Source: CAZDET01 sp964504335 (GTDB lineage: Bacteria; Bacteroidota; Bacteroidia; Chitinophagales; Saprospiraceae). Taken from it: DNA of 57,541 nt. Made by a program: the position numbers and the translations under genes. The notes below the pieces were generated by a model, which saw nothing but the letters and a program-made list of their open reading frames with translations, did no database searches and had not been told where the DNA came from. Location of the stretch: assembly GCA_964504335.1 (NCBI GenBank), contig CAZDET010000030.1, positions 1 to 57,541 of the forward strand, read 5' to 3'. Below, piece after piece: positions 44,608 to 53,345 of the stretch. The first letter of the stretch is position 1. Every line of letters begins with the position of its first letter.

Positions 44608-46452
44608 ATGACACTTAGGCAACTAGTTTTGGGCTTGGTTTGCTTGACTCTCACTTCGAACGCTCTTCTCTCCCAGCCCGACCGGTGGCAACAACGCGCC
44701 GTTTATGAAATGGATATTGATTTCGATGTCAATACCCATCAATTCCAAGGAAGTCAACGCTTGGTATACATCAATAACTCTCCGGACACGCTGCATCGCG
44801 TATTTTACCATCTCTACTTCAACGCCTTCCAGCCAAACAGCATGATGGATGTGCGCTCGCGCACCATCGCCGACCCGGACTCGCGCGTCCGCGATCGCAT
44901 CTACAACCTGACTGAGGCCGAGCAGGGGTACCAACGCATCGAATCATTGACAATGAACGGTAAACCCGTCGAATACGAAGTAGTGGGTACCATCCTGGAG
45001 GTTACCCTGGTGGAGCCGATCCTGCCGAAAAACGCTGCTACTTTCGATATGGAATTCCAGGCGCAGGTACCCTCACAAATTCGAAGGTCAGGACGCGATA
45101 ACGCCGAAGGTATCTCCTACAGCATGGCGCAATGGTACCCGAAAATGGCCGAATACGACTACCAGGGATGGCACGCCAACCCCTACATCGCGCGGGAGTT
45201 CTACGGTATTTGGGGCGATTTCGACGTTCATATCACCATCGATAAAGACTACGTAATCGGCGCAACGGGCTACTTGCAAAATCCGGAAGAAATTGGCCAC
45301 GGATACGGCGAGCGCGAGCGCGAACCCGCCGACGATAAACTTACCTATCATTTCAAAGCGCCCAATGTGCACGATTTTGTCTGGGCCGCCGATCCGGATT
45401 ATAAGCACATCACGCTGGAACGATCCACGGGAACGAAGCTGCACTTCTTCTTCCAACCTACCGAACAGAATCAGGAAAACTGGGAGCAGTTGCCCCTGAT
45501 TATGGATCGGGCCTTCGATTACATCAACGAACACTACGGTCAGTACCCCTACGAAAGCTATGCCTTCATCCAGGGGGGCGACGGCGGCATGGAGTATCCA
45601 ATGGCTACCCTGATCACGGGCAATCGCCCGCTCACCAGTCTGGTGGGGGTCTCCGTACACGAGCTTATGCACTCCTGGTACCAAATGATTTTGGGTACGA
45701 ATGAAAGCCTCTACGCCTGGATGGACGAGGGGTTCACCAGCTGGGCAAGCAGCGAAGTAATGAATTTCTTGCGGATCGAAGGTTTAATTCCGGGAGAACC
45801 CAGTGACAATCCGCACGCCCGCACATTAGCCGGCGTGGCCCTTTTTGAACTCACCGATATTGCCGAGCCCCTTTCCACTCATTCCGATCATTTTCAGACC
45901 AACAACGCCTACGGAACCGGCAGCTACCGAAAAGGATCGGTGTTTCTGGAGCAATTGCGCTACATCCTCGGGGAGGAATCGTTTGCTCGGGCGCTGAAGC
46001 GGTATTTCGATACCTGGAAGTTTAAGCACCCCAACGCCAATGATTTCATTCGGATTATGGAGAAAGAGTCCGGATTGGAACTCGACTGGTACCGGGAGTA
46101 CATGGTCAATATGACGGCCCCGATCGATTACGGCATCCTATCAGTGGAGGAAGAGGAAGACCAAAGTACGATTCGCCTGGCCAGGCTGGGACGAATGCCG
46201 CTTCCGGTAGAAGTGGAGGTCGAACTGACCGACGGAAGCCAAATACGCTACGTTATCCCCCTCCGAATCATGCGCGGTTCCAGACCGCTTGAAGGGGAAC
46301 ATGAACGACTCGCCCCGGATTGGCCCTGGGTAAATCCGGTCTATGACCTGGTGGTGCCGCACGAAAGTGCAACTATTCGGTCTATCCAAATCGACCCCGA
46401 CGTCCAGACCGCAGACGCCGATCGGGCGAATAATATCTGGTTGGCTGAATGA
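44608..46452 (+). CDS. Secreted M1-family metallopeptidase
   Basis: 614 residues with an N-terminal signal peptide (to about 22). Zinc motif H351-E352-L-M-H355 and Glu374 (DEGFTSW) give the HExxH-x18-E signature of gluzincin aminopeptidases; GGDGGMEYPM is the upstream GxMEN-like exopeptidase motif. It would remove N-terminal residues from peptides in the periplasm or outside. It ends in the four-base ATGA overlap with the cupin gene, so both are translated from one message. Confidence 0.94.
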   Translation: MTLRQLVLGLVCLTLTSNALLSQPDRWQQRAVYEMDIDFDVNTHQFQGSQRLVYINNSPDTLHRVFYHLYFNAFQPNSMMDVRSRTIADPDSRVRDRIYNLTEAEQGYQRIESLTMNGKPVEYEVVGTILEVTLVEPILPKNAATFDMEFQAQVPSQIRRSGRDNAEGISYSMAQWYPKMAEYDYQGWHANPYIAREFYGIWGDFDVHITIDKDYVIGATGYLQNPEEIGHGYGEREREPADDKLTYHFKAPNVHDFVWAADPDYKHITLERSTGTKLHFFFQPTEQNQENWEQLPLIMDRAFDYINEHYGQYPYESYAFIQGGDGGMEYPMATLITGNRPLTSLVGVSVHELMHSWYQMILGTNESLYAWMDEGFTSWASSEVMNFLRIEGLIPGEPSDNPHARTLAGVALFELTDIAEPLSTHSDHFQTNNAYGTGSYRKGSVFLEQLRYILGEESFARALKRYFDTWKFKHPNANDFIRIMEKESGLELDWYREYMVNMTAPIDYGILSVEEEEDQSTIRLARLGRMPLPVEVEVELTDGSQIRYVIPLRIMRGSRPLEGEHERLAPDWPWVNPVYDLVVPHESATIRSIQIDPDVQTADADRANNIWLAE

Positions 46453-46817
46453 AGCCCGTCTACCGTAAAATACATCAGTTAGAAGCGTTCAAGGCCGGAG
46501 ACGCGACGCTTATCCGGGAGGTGCTTCACCCCCGGCACGGACAGGAGGGGTTGTCCTACAGTCTTGCGCACGCCACGCTGGAAGGTGGACAGGCTTCCCT
46601 TCCGCACCGACTGCGGGATAGCTCCGAGACTTACATCGTACTTGAAGGAACCGGGCGGGCGTTTGTGGATGGTATCTCCTACGACCTCGAACCGGGCGAT
46701 GTCCTGGTTATCCCTGCCGGTGCAGAACAGTTCGTACGGAACGAAGGGGCTGGAATCCTTCGCTTTCTGTGCATCGTCGATCCACCCTGGTCAGAAACCC
46801 AGGAGGAGATTAAGTAA
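46449..46817 (+). CDS. Cupin-domain protein
   Basis: 122 residues of a single cupin barrel: PHRLRDSSETYIVLEGTGRAFV, then SYDLEPGDVLVIPAGAEQFVRN. Metal-ligand positions are partly kept (PHR, E, and a late Q instead of H), so function is unclear. The start overlaps the stop of the M1 peptidase gene by four bases (ATGA), implying translational coupling. Confidence 0.88.
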   Translation: MKPVYRKIHQLEAFKAGDATLIREVLHPRHGQEGLSYSLAHATLEGGQASLPHRLRDSSETYIVLEGTGRAFVDGISYDLEPGDVLVIPAGAEQFVRNEGAGILRFLCIVDPPWSETQEEIK

Positions 46818-46934
46818 GGCTTGTTTTCAGTTTGCGAAAATCAAAAGGGTAGTAGACAGTATAGAGAACCAGGCAGCATCCGAACTAAGCTTCGGAGCGA
46901 TTGTCCATTCACCAGCGCTAAGACAAATACTTGC

Positions 46935-48149
46935 ATGAAGATTCTACTGCTCGCGAAAAAATTTCCCTATCCACTCAAAGACGGCGAATCGATTGCCATC
47001 AACAACCTGGGTAAATCACTTGCTCATCTCGGGTGCGAAATTACCCTGCTGGCCATGAACACGAGTAAGCATTTTTTCGCTAGTCGACACATGCCCTCTC
47101 AACTGGATCACTTCCACCAGATCGAATCCGTTCCGGTGGATAATCGACTGCGCCCGAAAGACGCTTTCATTAATTTGTTTTCCACGGATTCCTACCATAT
47201 CTCCCGCTTTATATCTCCAGCTTTTGAGCAGCGGCTCCGCCGGCTGCTGCTGCGCGATTCTTTCGATGTGATCCAGATGGAGACGCTTTACCTGGCTCCC
47301 TACCTTCCGGTGATACGGTCGCTGACCAACGCCCCTGTAGTTATGCGGGCCCACAACGTAGAGCACGAGATCTGGGAGCGCATTTGCGAGCATACCGCTC
47401 CCGGCCCCCGAAAGTGGTACCTTCAACACCTGACCAGTAAGCTGCGCGACTACGAAATAAGTCGGTTAAATCGCTACGACCTGCTTTTGCCGATTACCCG
47501 CCGCGACGAGGAGCGCTTTCGGCAGTTAGGAAGCCGAAAGCCCATTTGCACCGTACCGATCGGGCTGCGTACCGAGGAGTACGTGCCCAATTACCAAAGT
47601 TTCCGGGGGCCACTTTCCGTTTCCTTTATCGGTTCGCTGGATTGGATGCCCAACGTCGAGGGGCTGCGCTGGTTGCTCGATCGGGTGTGGCCGCAGGCCC
47701 AGAAACGCTGGCCCCATTTGGAGTTGCACATTGCCGGAAGAAATACACCTGCTTGGTTGCAGCAATTGAAGCGGAAAAATGTAGTCGTACACGGAGAAGT
47801 GGATCGGGCGGATGCCTTCCTCAATCGGCATAGCCTGATGATCGTTCCGTTGCTATCGGGTAGCGGGATGCGTGCGAAAATCCTGGAAGGGATGGCGTTG
47901 GGCAAGGTGGTGCTCACGACAAGTGTCGGTTTGGAGGGAATTCACGCCCAGCCGGACCGATCGGTTCTTGTAGCAGATGGGGCGGATGATTTTCTGGACG
48001 CCCTGGAGTGGTGCCATCAGCATCCGGAGCTCCTGGAGGGGATCGGCCGCCGGGCCCGGCGGCTTATTGAGGAAGAGTTCGATGGCATGGAGGTAGCCAG
48101 GCAACTTCTGCGCCGGTTCACCGAGATGATTCCGGTAGCGGTCTCCTAG
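46935..48149 (+). CDS. Glycosyltransferase (GT4-like)
   Basis: 404 residues from ATG 46935 (MKILLLAKKFPYPLKDG). GT-B fold with an N-terminal acceptor domain (PVVMRAHNVEHEIWERI) and a C-terminal nucleotide-sugar domain (SFIGSLDWMPNVEGLRWLL, HIAGRNTP, MIVPLLSGSGMRAKILEGMALGKVVLTTSVGLEGI). It transfers a sugar to a lipid or polysaccharide at the cytoplasmic face. The 117-base spacer after the cupin gene contains a weak hairpin (46880-46896) but no gene. The GT2 gene follows after 46 bases. Confidence 0.93.
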   Translation: MKILLLAKKFPYPLKDGESIAINNLGKSLAHLGCEITLLAMNTSKHFFASRHMPSQLDHFHQIESVPVDNRLRPKDAFINLFSTDSYHISRFISPAFEQRLRRLLLRDSFDVIQMETLYLAPYLPVIRSLTNAPVVMRAHNVEHEIWERICEHTAPGPRKWYLQHLTSKLRDYEISRLNRYDLLLPITRRDEERFRQLGSRKPICTVPIGLRTEEYVPNYQSFRGPLSVSFIGSLDWMPNVEGLRWLLDRVWPQAQKRWPHLELHIAGRNTPAWLQQLKRKNVVVHGEVDRADAFLNRHSLMIVPLLSGSGMRAKILEGMALGKVVLTTSVGLEGIHAQPDRSVLVADGADDFLDALEWCHQHPELLEGIGRRARRLIEEEFDGMEVARQLLRRFTEMIPVAVS

Positions 48150-48167
48150 TTTCTTTCCGCTTCTGGC

Positions 48168-48175
48168 TATCTTTG
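48168..48175 (+). promoter_or_regulatory. Bacteroidota -7 promoter box before the GT2 gene
   Basis: TATCTTTG matches TAnnTTTG exactly, 20 bases ahead of the GT2 start at 48196. It suggests a separate promoter inside the glycosyltransferase pair. Confidence 0.5.
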
Positions 48176-48195
48176 CCGCCCCACAACGAAGCGGT

Positions 48196-49386
48196 ATGGT
48201 ATTGGTCTTGGCAATCCTTTTTACCCTGTCGGTAATGGCCCTGTTCCATACCTACGTTTTTTATCCCTGGTTGGTCCGGCGGTTGGCGGAGAGGCAGCCG
48301 CCCATTCCCGATCGCTCAGCGGGGCATTTCCGTGCCCGGGTGAGCGTGCTCATGGCCGTTTTTAATGAAGAGCGGGTATTGGAATCCAAGCTGGAAAGTC
48401 TACGTCTGCAAGACTATGAGAACGGGCCGATCGATATCTGGATCGGGTCCGATTGCTCTACCGACGCTACCAACGATATCCTGAATAGCTGGGCGAAAAA
48501 AGACCCGCGAATCCGGCCGGTGTTCTACCAACATCGCCAGGGAAAGCCCGGAATCATCAACGACTTGGCACAACGTGCAACGCCACCGGCTTCCGATCAC
48601 ATTTTCGTGATTACGGATGCCAGTGTCTTACTCGGCAAAGAAGTAATTACCCGCCTGGTGGGGCACTTCACACAGCCTCAACTGGCCATTGTGGATACCC
48701 ACATGGTGCCCGTAGGACTACAGTCGCAGGGGATCAGCCGCTCGGAAAGTACTTACCTCAACCGGGAGGTGCTGCTCAAACACTGGGAGGGCCGGGCCTG
48801 GCGCTCCATGATCGGCCCCTTTGGAGGGTGTTATGCGCTGCGCTCTACGTTTTTCGCCCCCGTACCTTCCACTTTTTTGGTCGATGACTTCTACATCTGT
48901 ATGCGCGCCTTCGAGCAGGGTGGGGAGGCCATCAGCGATTTAAAAGCTGTTTGCCACGAAGCAGTCGGACAGGAAATCGGCGAGGAATTTCGCCGCAAAA
49001 AGCGTATTTCAGCCGGAAATATTCAAAATCTGATCACCTTTCGCCATTTATGGTGGCCGCCTTTCGGGCAGCCAAATTTTGCCTTTTTTTCACACAAAAT
49101 CCTCCGCTGGATGGGCCCCATCTGGCTCTTGCTGATTTGGTTGAGCAGCGCCGGGCTCCTGCTCTTCCTCCAGAACTTTCTGACAGCGGTCCTGTTTTTG
49201 TTGGTATCGGGCGTCCTGATGCTAGTACCGCTGTTGGACGTACTGTTGCAGCAACTGGGGATCAATCTGCAACCGCTGCGGCATATTCGCTATTTTATGG
49301 TCATGAATATAGCCTTGTTGGCTGGATATCTACACTATGCAAAAGGAGTTCGTACCAATGTCTGGCAGCCTCCAAAACGGAGCTGA
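48196..49386 (+). CDS. Membrane glycosyltransferase family 2
   Basis: 396 residues. N-terminal membrane helix (1-25), GT2 domain (VLMAVFNEERVLESKLESL, GSDCSTDATNDI, DDFYICMRAFEQG and the RRKKRISAGNIQ segment equivalent to QxxRW), and C-terminal membrane helices from about 295. It makes a processive or membrane-linked sugar transfer, probably for an exopolysaccharide or glycolipid. Its 3' end overlaps the ribB start by 50 bases (or 29 with the internal start at 49358). Confidence 0.92.
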   Translation: MVLVLAILFTLSVMALFHTYVFYPWLVRRLAERQPPIPDRSAGHFRARVSVLMAVFNEERVLESKLESLRLQDYENGPIDIWIGSDCSTDATNDILNSWAKKDPRIRPVFYQHRQGKPGIINDLAQRATPPASDHIFVITDASVLLGKEVITRLVGHFTQPQLAIVDTHMVPVGLQSQGISRSESTYLNREVLLKHWEGRAWRSMIGPFGGCYALRSTFFAPVPSTFLVDDFYICMRAFEQGGEAISDLKAVCHEAVGQEIGEEFRRKKRISAGNIQNLITFRHLWWPPFGQPNFAFFSHKILRWMGPIWLLLIWLSSAGLLLFLQNFLTAVLFLLVSGVLMLVPLLDVLLQQLGINLQPLRHIRYFMVMNIALLAGYLHYAKGVRTNVWQPPKRS

Positions 49387-50509
49387 CACACAGCCTCTGG
49401 CAACGATTGAGGAAGCTATTGCCGATATCAAGGCAGGGAAGCTGGTAATTGTTGTCGATGATGAAGATCGGGAAAACGAAGGCGATTTCATCTGTGCCGC
49501 CGAAATCATTACCCCCGAAATGATCAACTTCATGGCCACCCACGGCCGTGGACTCATTTGTACACCCATCAGCGAAGACCGGGCCGATGAGTTGGGCCTC
49601 AACATGATGGTGGCCTCCAACACGGCCCTCCACGAAACGGCCTTTACCGTTTCGATCGACCTCAAGGGGCACGGCTGTACGACGGGTATCTCCGCCTACG
49701 ATCGGGCAACGGGTATCCGGGCACTTACCAATCCCGATACACAACCCTCCGATTTCGCCCGCCCCGGGCATATCTTTCCCTTGCGCGCCAAGCGCGGTGG
49801 GGTATTGCGGCGTACGGGCCACACCGAAGCTGCCGTCGATTTGGCCCGTATGGCCGGATTTTACCCGGCCGGCGTGCTCGTAGAAATCCTGAATGAAGAC
49901 GGCACGATGGCCCGCATGCCCGATCTCCTGCGCATCGCCCGGCGGCACGGCCTGAAAATCATTACCATCAAGGACTTGGTGGCTTATCGGCTGCGCACCG
50001 AACGCCTCGTCAAGCGCGAACTTACGGTACCCCTGCAAACGCGCTTCGGTGCCTTCGAGCTGATTGCTTACCGCCAACTCACCACCGACGATCTCCACCT
50101 CGCCCTGGTGCGGGGGAAATGGAATACCGGCGAACCCGTGCTGGTGCGTGTACAGTCCAGTTCCGAAACCGGCGATCTGCTCTCCGTCCTCCTCCAGGGC
50201 ATGGGAAGGTCACTCTCCGGAGCCATTCAGCGATTGGCCCAGGAAGAAAAGGGAGTGCTGCTGTATATGCGCCACAAGGAAGGCCAGGAAGTCATCCTCC
50301 AGCAACTTCGCGATTTAAAGATGCTGCAAGAACATCCGCCCAGTACCCCCACCGAATCGAATCCGATGAGCCAGCGCGATTACGGCGTGGGCGCTCAAAT
50401 CCTCCGCGATCTGGGCATTTCCAAAATCCGCCTTCTGACCAATCACCCCAAGCGCCGTATCGGCATCATGGGCTATGGGTTGGAAATCGTGGAAAATGTG
50501 GAGTTTTGA
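49337..50509 (+). CDS. ribB: 3,4-dihydroxy-2-butanone-4-phosphate synthase fused to a degenerate GTP cyclohydrolase II-like domain
   Basis: 390 residues; ATG 49358 (MSGSLQNGAD) is an alternative start. Residues about 20-220 are RibB: VVDDEDRENEGDF, THGRGLICTPIS, GHGCTTGISAYDRATG and GHTEAAVDLARMAG. Residues about 225-390 match RibA in fold, keeping YGVGAQILRDLGISKIRLLTNHPKRR, but the zinc-cysteine region is replaced (SSSETGDLLSVLLQGMG, no Cys), so GTP cyclohydrolase activity is unlikely. This corresponds to the RibBX type of variant. It supplies the four-carbon unit for riboflavin. Confidence 0.93.
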   Translation: MQKEFVPMSGSLQNGADTQPLATIEEAIADIKAGKLVIVVDDEDRENEGDFICAAEIITPEMINFMATHGRGLICTPISEDRADELGLNMMVASNTALHETAFTVSIDLKGHGCTTGISAYDRATGIRALTNPDTQPSDFARPGHIFPLRAKRGGVLRRTGHTEAAVDLARMAGFYPAGVLVEILNEDGTMARMPDLLRIARRHGLKIITIKDLVAYRLRTERLVKRELTVPLQTRFGAFELIAYRQLTTDDLHLALVRGKWNTGEPVLVRVQSSSETGDLLSVLLQGMGRSLSGAIQRLAQEEKGVLLYMRHKEGQEVILQQLRDLKMLQEHPPSTPTESNPMSQRDYGVGAQILRDLGISKIRLLTNHPKRRIGIMGYGLEIVENVEF

Positions 50510-50587
50510 TGGGTTCAGGCAGCGTTTCGCCGCCAAAGTTGAACTACCTTATAGAACCGGTATGCATTTTTTACTAAACGGCATTCT

Positions 50588-53260
50588 ATGAGGCGACTAA
50601 TACTCCCTATCCTAATCACAGCCCTCATTACCAACCTAAGCGCCCAATCCACGGATTGCACTTCCTTCATTGCCGACCAGCTCGTCAGCGATGGGACCTT
50701 GATCCTTCGATCGGAAATCCAGACGCTGGTGGTTCGGGGGAATTACTCCTACAGCATCGAGTTGTTGACCGATGAAAAAGGAATCACCGCCCGCTTGCAC
50801 TCCAAGGGCGGTATCGTATTCAACAAAAACGACGAGGTCATCTTCATGGATGGCAACCGCACCAGACGCGCCTATCGCTTCATCGAAGAACCAAAGACGA
50901 TGAACGAGGGCGTCATGCCCGTCAAGACCAACATCCTGCAGCTCGACCATGCAGCTACAGAATGGTTTGCCACCAGCGATATCACTACGATCTACTTTAA
51001 GAATAATCAGAAAAACGAAATGCGGAAATTCACCTTTCTGGAGAACCGCATGAATAGTTTTAATCAGATGGCCTTTTGCTTCCACCAGGCCATCGATCCG
51101 GATATGATTGTGCAGACGGGCCCGGCTGGCATTACCCTGCCTTCCGCCACGTCGGTTTCTACTAGTAATGGGGAGCGCACGGCTCCTCCGACCGAGGAGG
51201 ATGAGGTAACTCCCCGATCCGTCTCCAATCCAGTGGCACGCGTTAGCGAAGACGAGGAAGTTCGGGATCTGCAAGCACAATTGGCCGCTACGAAAGAACG
51301 CTTGCGGCAAGCCATTACCGAAGAGGAGGCCAAGGCCGCTCGCGCCAAAGAACAAATTGCCTACGAGCTGCAAATAGCCCGGGAAGCAGCTGCCCGCGAA
51401 AAGGAAGAATTGGCTCAGTCGGTGGTGGCCGCCCGCGAAAAGGCCCGGGATGCCATTGCCAAAGCCCGGGAAGCAGAAGCTCAGCGAGTGGAGCAAAGCA
51501 AGGAGGAAGCAGAGGCCGCGATCGAACGCTTCGGCACGGACGTGGCCGAGGCCCGACGGCGAGCGGAAGCGGCCATCGAGCAGGCCGAACTCGAAAGTGC
51601 ACAGGCCGTAGCCGACGCCCGGGCAGCAGCGAGTGCTCAAATCGCGCAGGCGCGGGAAAAAATGGAAGAGGCCAAACAGGTGTACGCCGATGAGGTAGCC
51701 AGTGCCCGGGCTACCGCCGAAACCGAATTGGAGTCGATCCGCGGAGAAACGGCCGAACGAATTGCCGCCGCCCGGGCCGCCGCCGAGGAAAACCGCCAGC
51801 GATCGTCCGAAGAAATCACGTCTTCCAAGGATCAGGCAGCCAACGAAATCCTGGCAGCCCAGGAAAAGGCGGCCACCGAAATTGCCGCCGCCCGGGAGGC
51901 TGCGGTTCGCGAACGCGAACGGCTCTCGACCGAACTGGCTGAGGCCCGCCGCGCCCACGCCGCCGAACTGGCGCGGTTGCAGGAGCAAAATGCCATGGCG
52001 ATCTCCGACGCTCGCGCCGCTGGGGCCGCCACGCTGGAAGCGGAAAACCTGCGCGTCGCCGAAGCCCGCCGCCGAGCCGCCGAAGAAGTAGAAGCCATTC
52101 GCGCCAACGTGGCCTCCGAACGGGCCCAGGCTGCTAGTGAGGTAGAAGCCGCCCGCAACGCCGCTTCTGAAGAAGTCCTCAACGCTCGCAGCGCTGCCGC
52201 CCGCACCATCGCCGAAATTAATGCCTCCGAGGAGGAAAAAGTGGTCGAACTGCGCCAGCGCAGCGCCGCCGAACAACAGCGCATCGAGGCAGAGTTGGCC
52301 ACCGTGCGCGATAGCCTCAATCAAGTACTCGAAACCATCCGAACTACCGCCGCCGAGGCTGTAGCCCAGTCGAAATCGCAATCGGAAGAAGCACAGGAAC
52401 GCTACGCCGAAGAACTGCGGGCCACGCAAGAGGCCATCGCCGCCCGACGGGCCAATATCCAAAAAGAAGCCGAGGAAGCCATTGCCGCCGCCCGCGCCAA
52501 GGAAGCCGAACTACTGGAGGCTAGCGCCGAGGAAATCCAGGATGCCAAAGAACGCGCCGCCCGCGAACTGACCGAATTGCGAGAGGCCAACGCCCGCGAA
52601 ATTCAGGCCGCCAAAGAACGCGCCGCCCAGGTACAGGAGGAAACCGCCGAGGAAGTCGCCGCCGCGCGGCAGCGATCCGCACAAGCGATTGCCGCCGCTC
52701 AGGGAGAGGAAGCCGAACAAATCCGCCTCGCCCGCGAGCGCGGTACCACCGCTCGCCAGGCGCTTGCCCAGCAACTGGCCGAAGCGCGCTCGGCAAATGC
52801 TGCCGCCATTCAGATCGCTAAGGAAACCGCTACCCGGCAAATCGCCGAAGCCGAGCGGGCTGCCAGCGAACGCATCTCCACCCTGCGGGCCAAAGCGGAT
52901 ACCGAGGAAAGCCTCCAACAGCAACGCATGGAAAAAGCCCGCTTGCGGGCCGATCAGGAAATGGAAGTGCTTCGCGAACGCGTGCGCGTCGCTCTGGAAG
53001 AAAGCCGCCAACGCATCAACGACCAAAAAGCCACCGAAGAAGCGGAGGTAGCCGCCGCCCGCGCCTTGCTCCAGCAAGAGCTCGAACAGGTACGGGCCGA
53101 GACCGCTCAGGCCATCTACGAGGCGCAGCAACAGGCCACCCTGCAAATCACGAAAGCAAAGGAAGAAGCCGCCGCCGAAGAGGCCCTCCTTAAGGAACGC
53201 CTCGAAAAACTAAAAGCGGAAATCGCCGCCGCCGAAGCCCGCTTAAGCGGTGGTAATTAA
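50588..53260 (+). CDS. Secreted Ala/Glu-rich protein with very long atypical coiled coil
   Basis: 890 residues. Signal peptide to about 19 (ILITALITNLSAQS). Residues about 25-175 form a small beta-rich domain (SIELLTDEKGITARLHSKGG, FKNNQKNEMRKFTFLENRM). A Ser/Thr/Pro-rich linker (about 176-225) follows, then about 650 residues of continuous Ala/Glu/Arg helix with almost no Pro or Gly. Hydrophobic residues recur at spacings of 11 and 18, not 7, indicating a hendecad/octadecad coiled coil. It may form a rod or filament in the periplasm. No named family recognised. Confidence 0.85.
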   Translation: MRRLILPILITALITNLSAQSTDCTSFIADQLVSDGTLILRSEIQTLVVRGNYSYSIELLTDEKGITARLHSKGGIVFNKNDEVIFMDGNRTRRAYRFIEEPKTMNEGVMPVKTNILQLDHAATEWFATSDITTIYFKNNQKNEMRKFTFLENRMNSFNQMAFCFHQAIDPDMIVQTGPAGITLPSATSVSTSNGERTAPPTEEDEVTPRSVSNPVARVSEDEEVRDLQAQLAATKERLRQAITEEEAKAARAKEQIAYELQIAREAAAREKEELAQSVVAAREKARDAIAKAREAEAQRVEQSKEEAEAAIERFGTDVAEARRRAEAAIEQAELESAQAVADARAAASAQIAQAREKMEEAKQVYADEVASARATAETELESIRGETAERIAAARAAAEENRQRSSEEITSSKDQAANEILAAQEKAATEIAAAREAAVRERERLSTELAEARRAHAAELARLQEQNAMAISDARAAGAATLEAENLRVAEARRRAAEEVEAIRANVASERAQAASEVEAARNAASEEVLNARSAAARTIAEINASEEEKVVELRQRSAAEQQRIEAELATVRDSLNQVLETIRTTAAEAVAQSKSQSEEAQERYAEELRATQEAIAARRANIQKEAEEAIAAARAKEAELLEASAEEIQDAKERAARELTELREANAREIQAAKERAAQVQEETAEEVAAARQRSAQAIAAAQGEEAEQIRLARERGTTARQALAQQLAEARSANAAAIQIAKETATRQIAEAERAASERISTLRAKADTEESLQQQRMEKARLRADQEMEVLRERVRVALEESRQRINDQKATEEAEVAAARALLQQELEQVRAETAQAIYEAQQQATLQITKAKEEAAAEEALLKERLEKLKAEIAAAEARLSGGN

Positions 53261-53272
53261 TACGTGCCATGT

Positions 53273-53340
53273 GGTGTGAAGTGTGAAATGTGCCGCCTAG
53301 AATGTGCAATCTGCCCTCAACACAAGTCATACTTCACACC
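53273..53340. terminator. Inverted repeat between convergent genes
   Basis: GGTGTGAAGT (53273-53282) pairs with ACTTCACACC (53331-53340) over 10 perfect bases around a 48-base loop that holds smaller GTG-rich repeats. It lies between the stops of the coiled-coil gene and namZ and is a plausible shared terminator. Confidence 0.4.
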
Positions 53341-53345
53341 CACAC

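Noticed and set aside
50636..52462. A 608-residue open frame on the minus strand opposite the coiled-coil gene.
   Set aside because: It is a consequence of Ala/Glu-rich codon use on the plus strand; its composition is Gly/Phe/Leu-rich without any domain, and the plus-strand protein has a signal peptide and regular coil periodicity.
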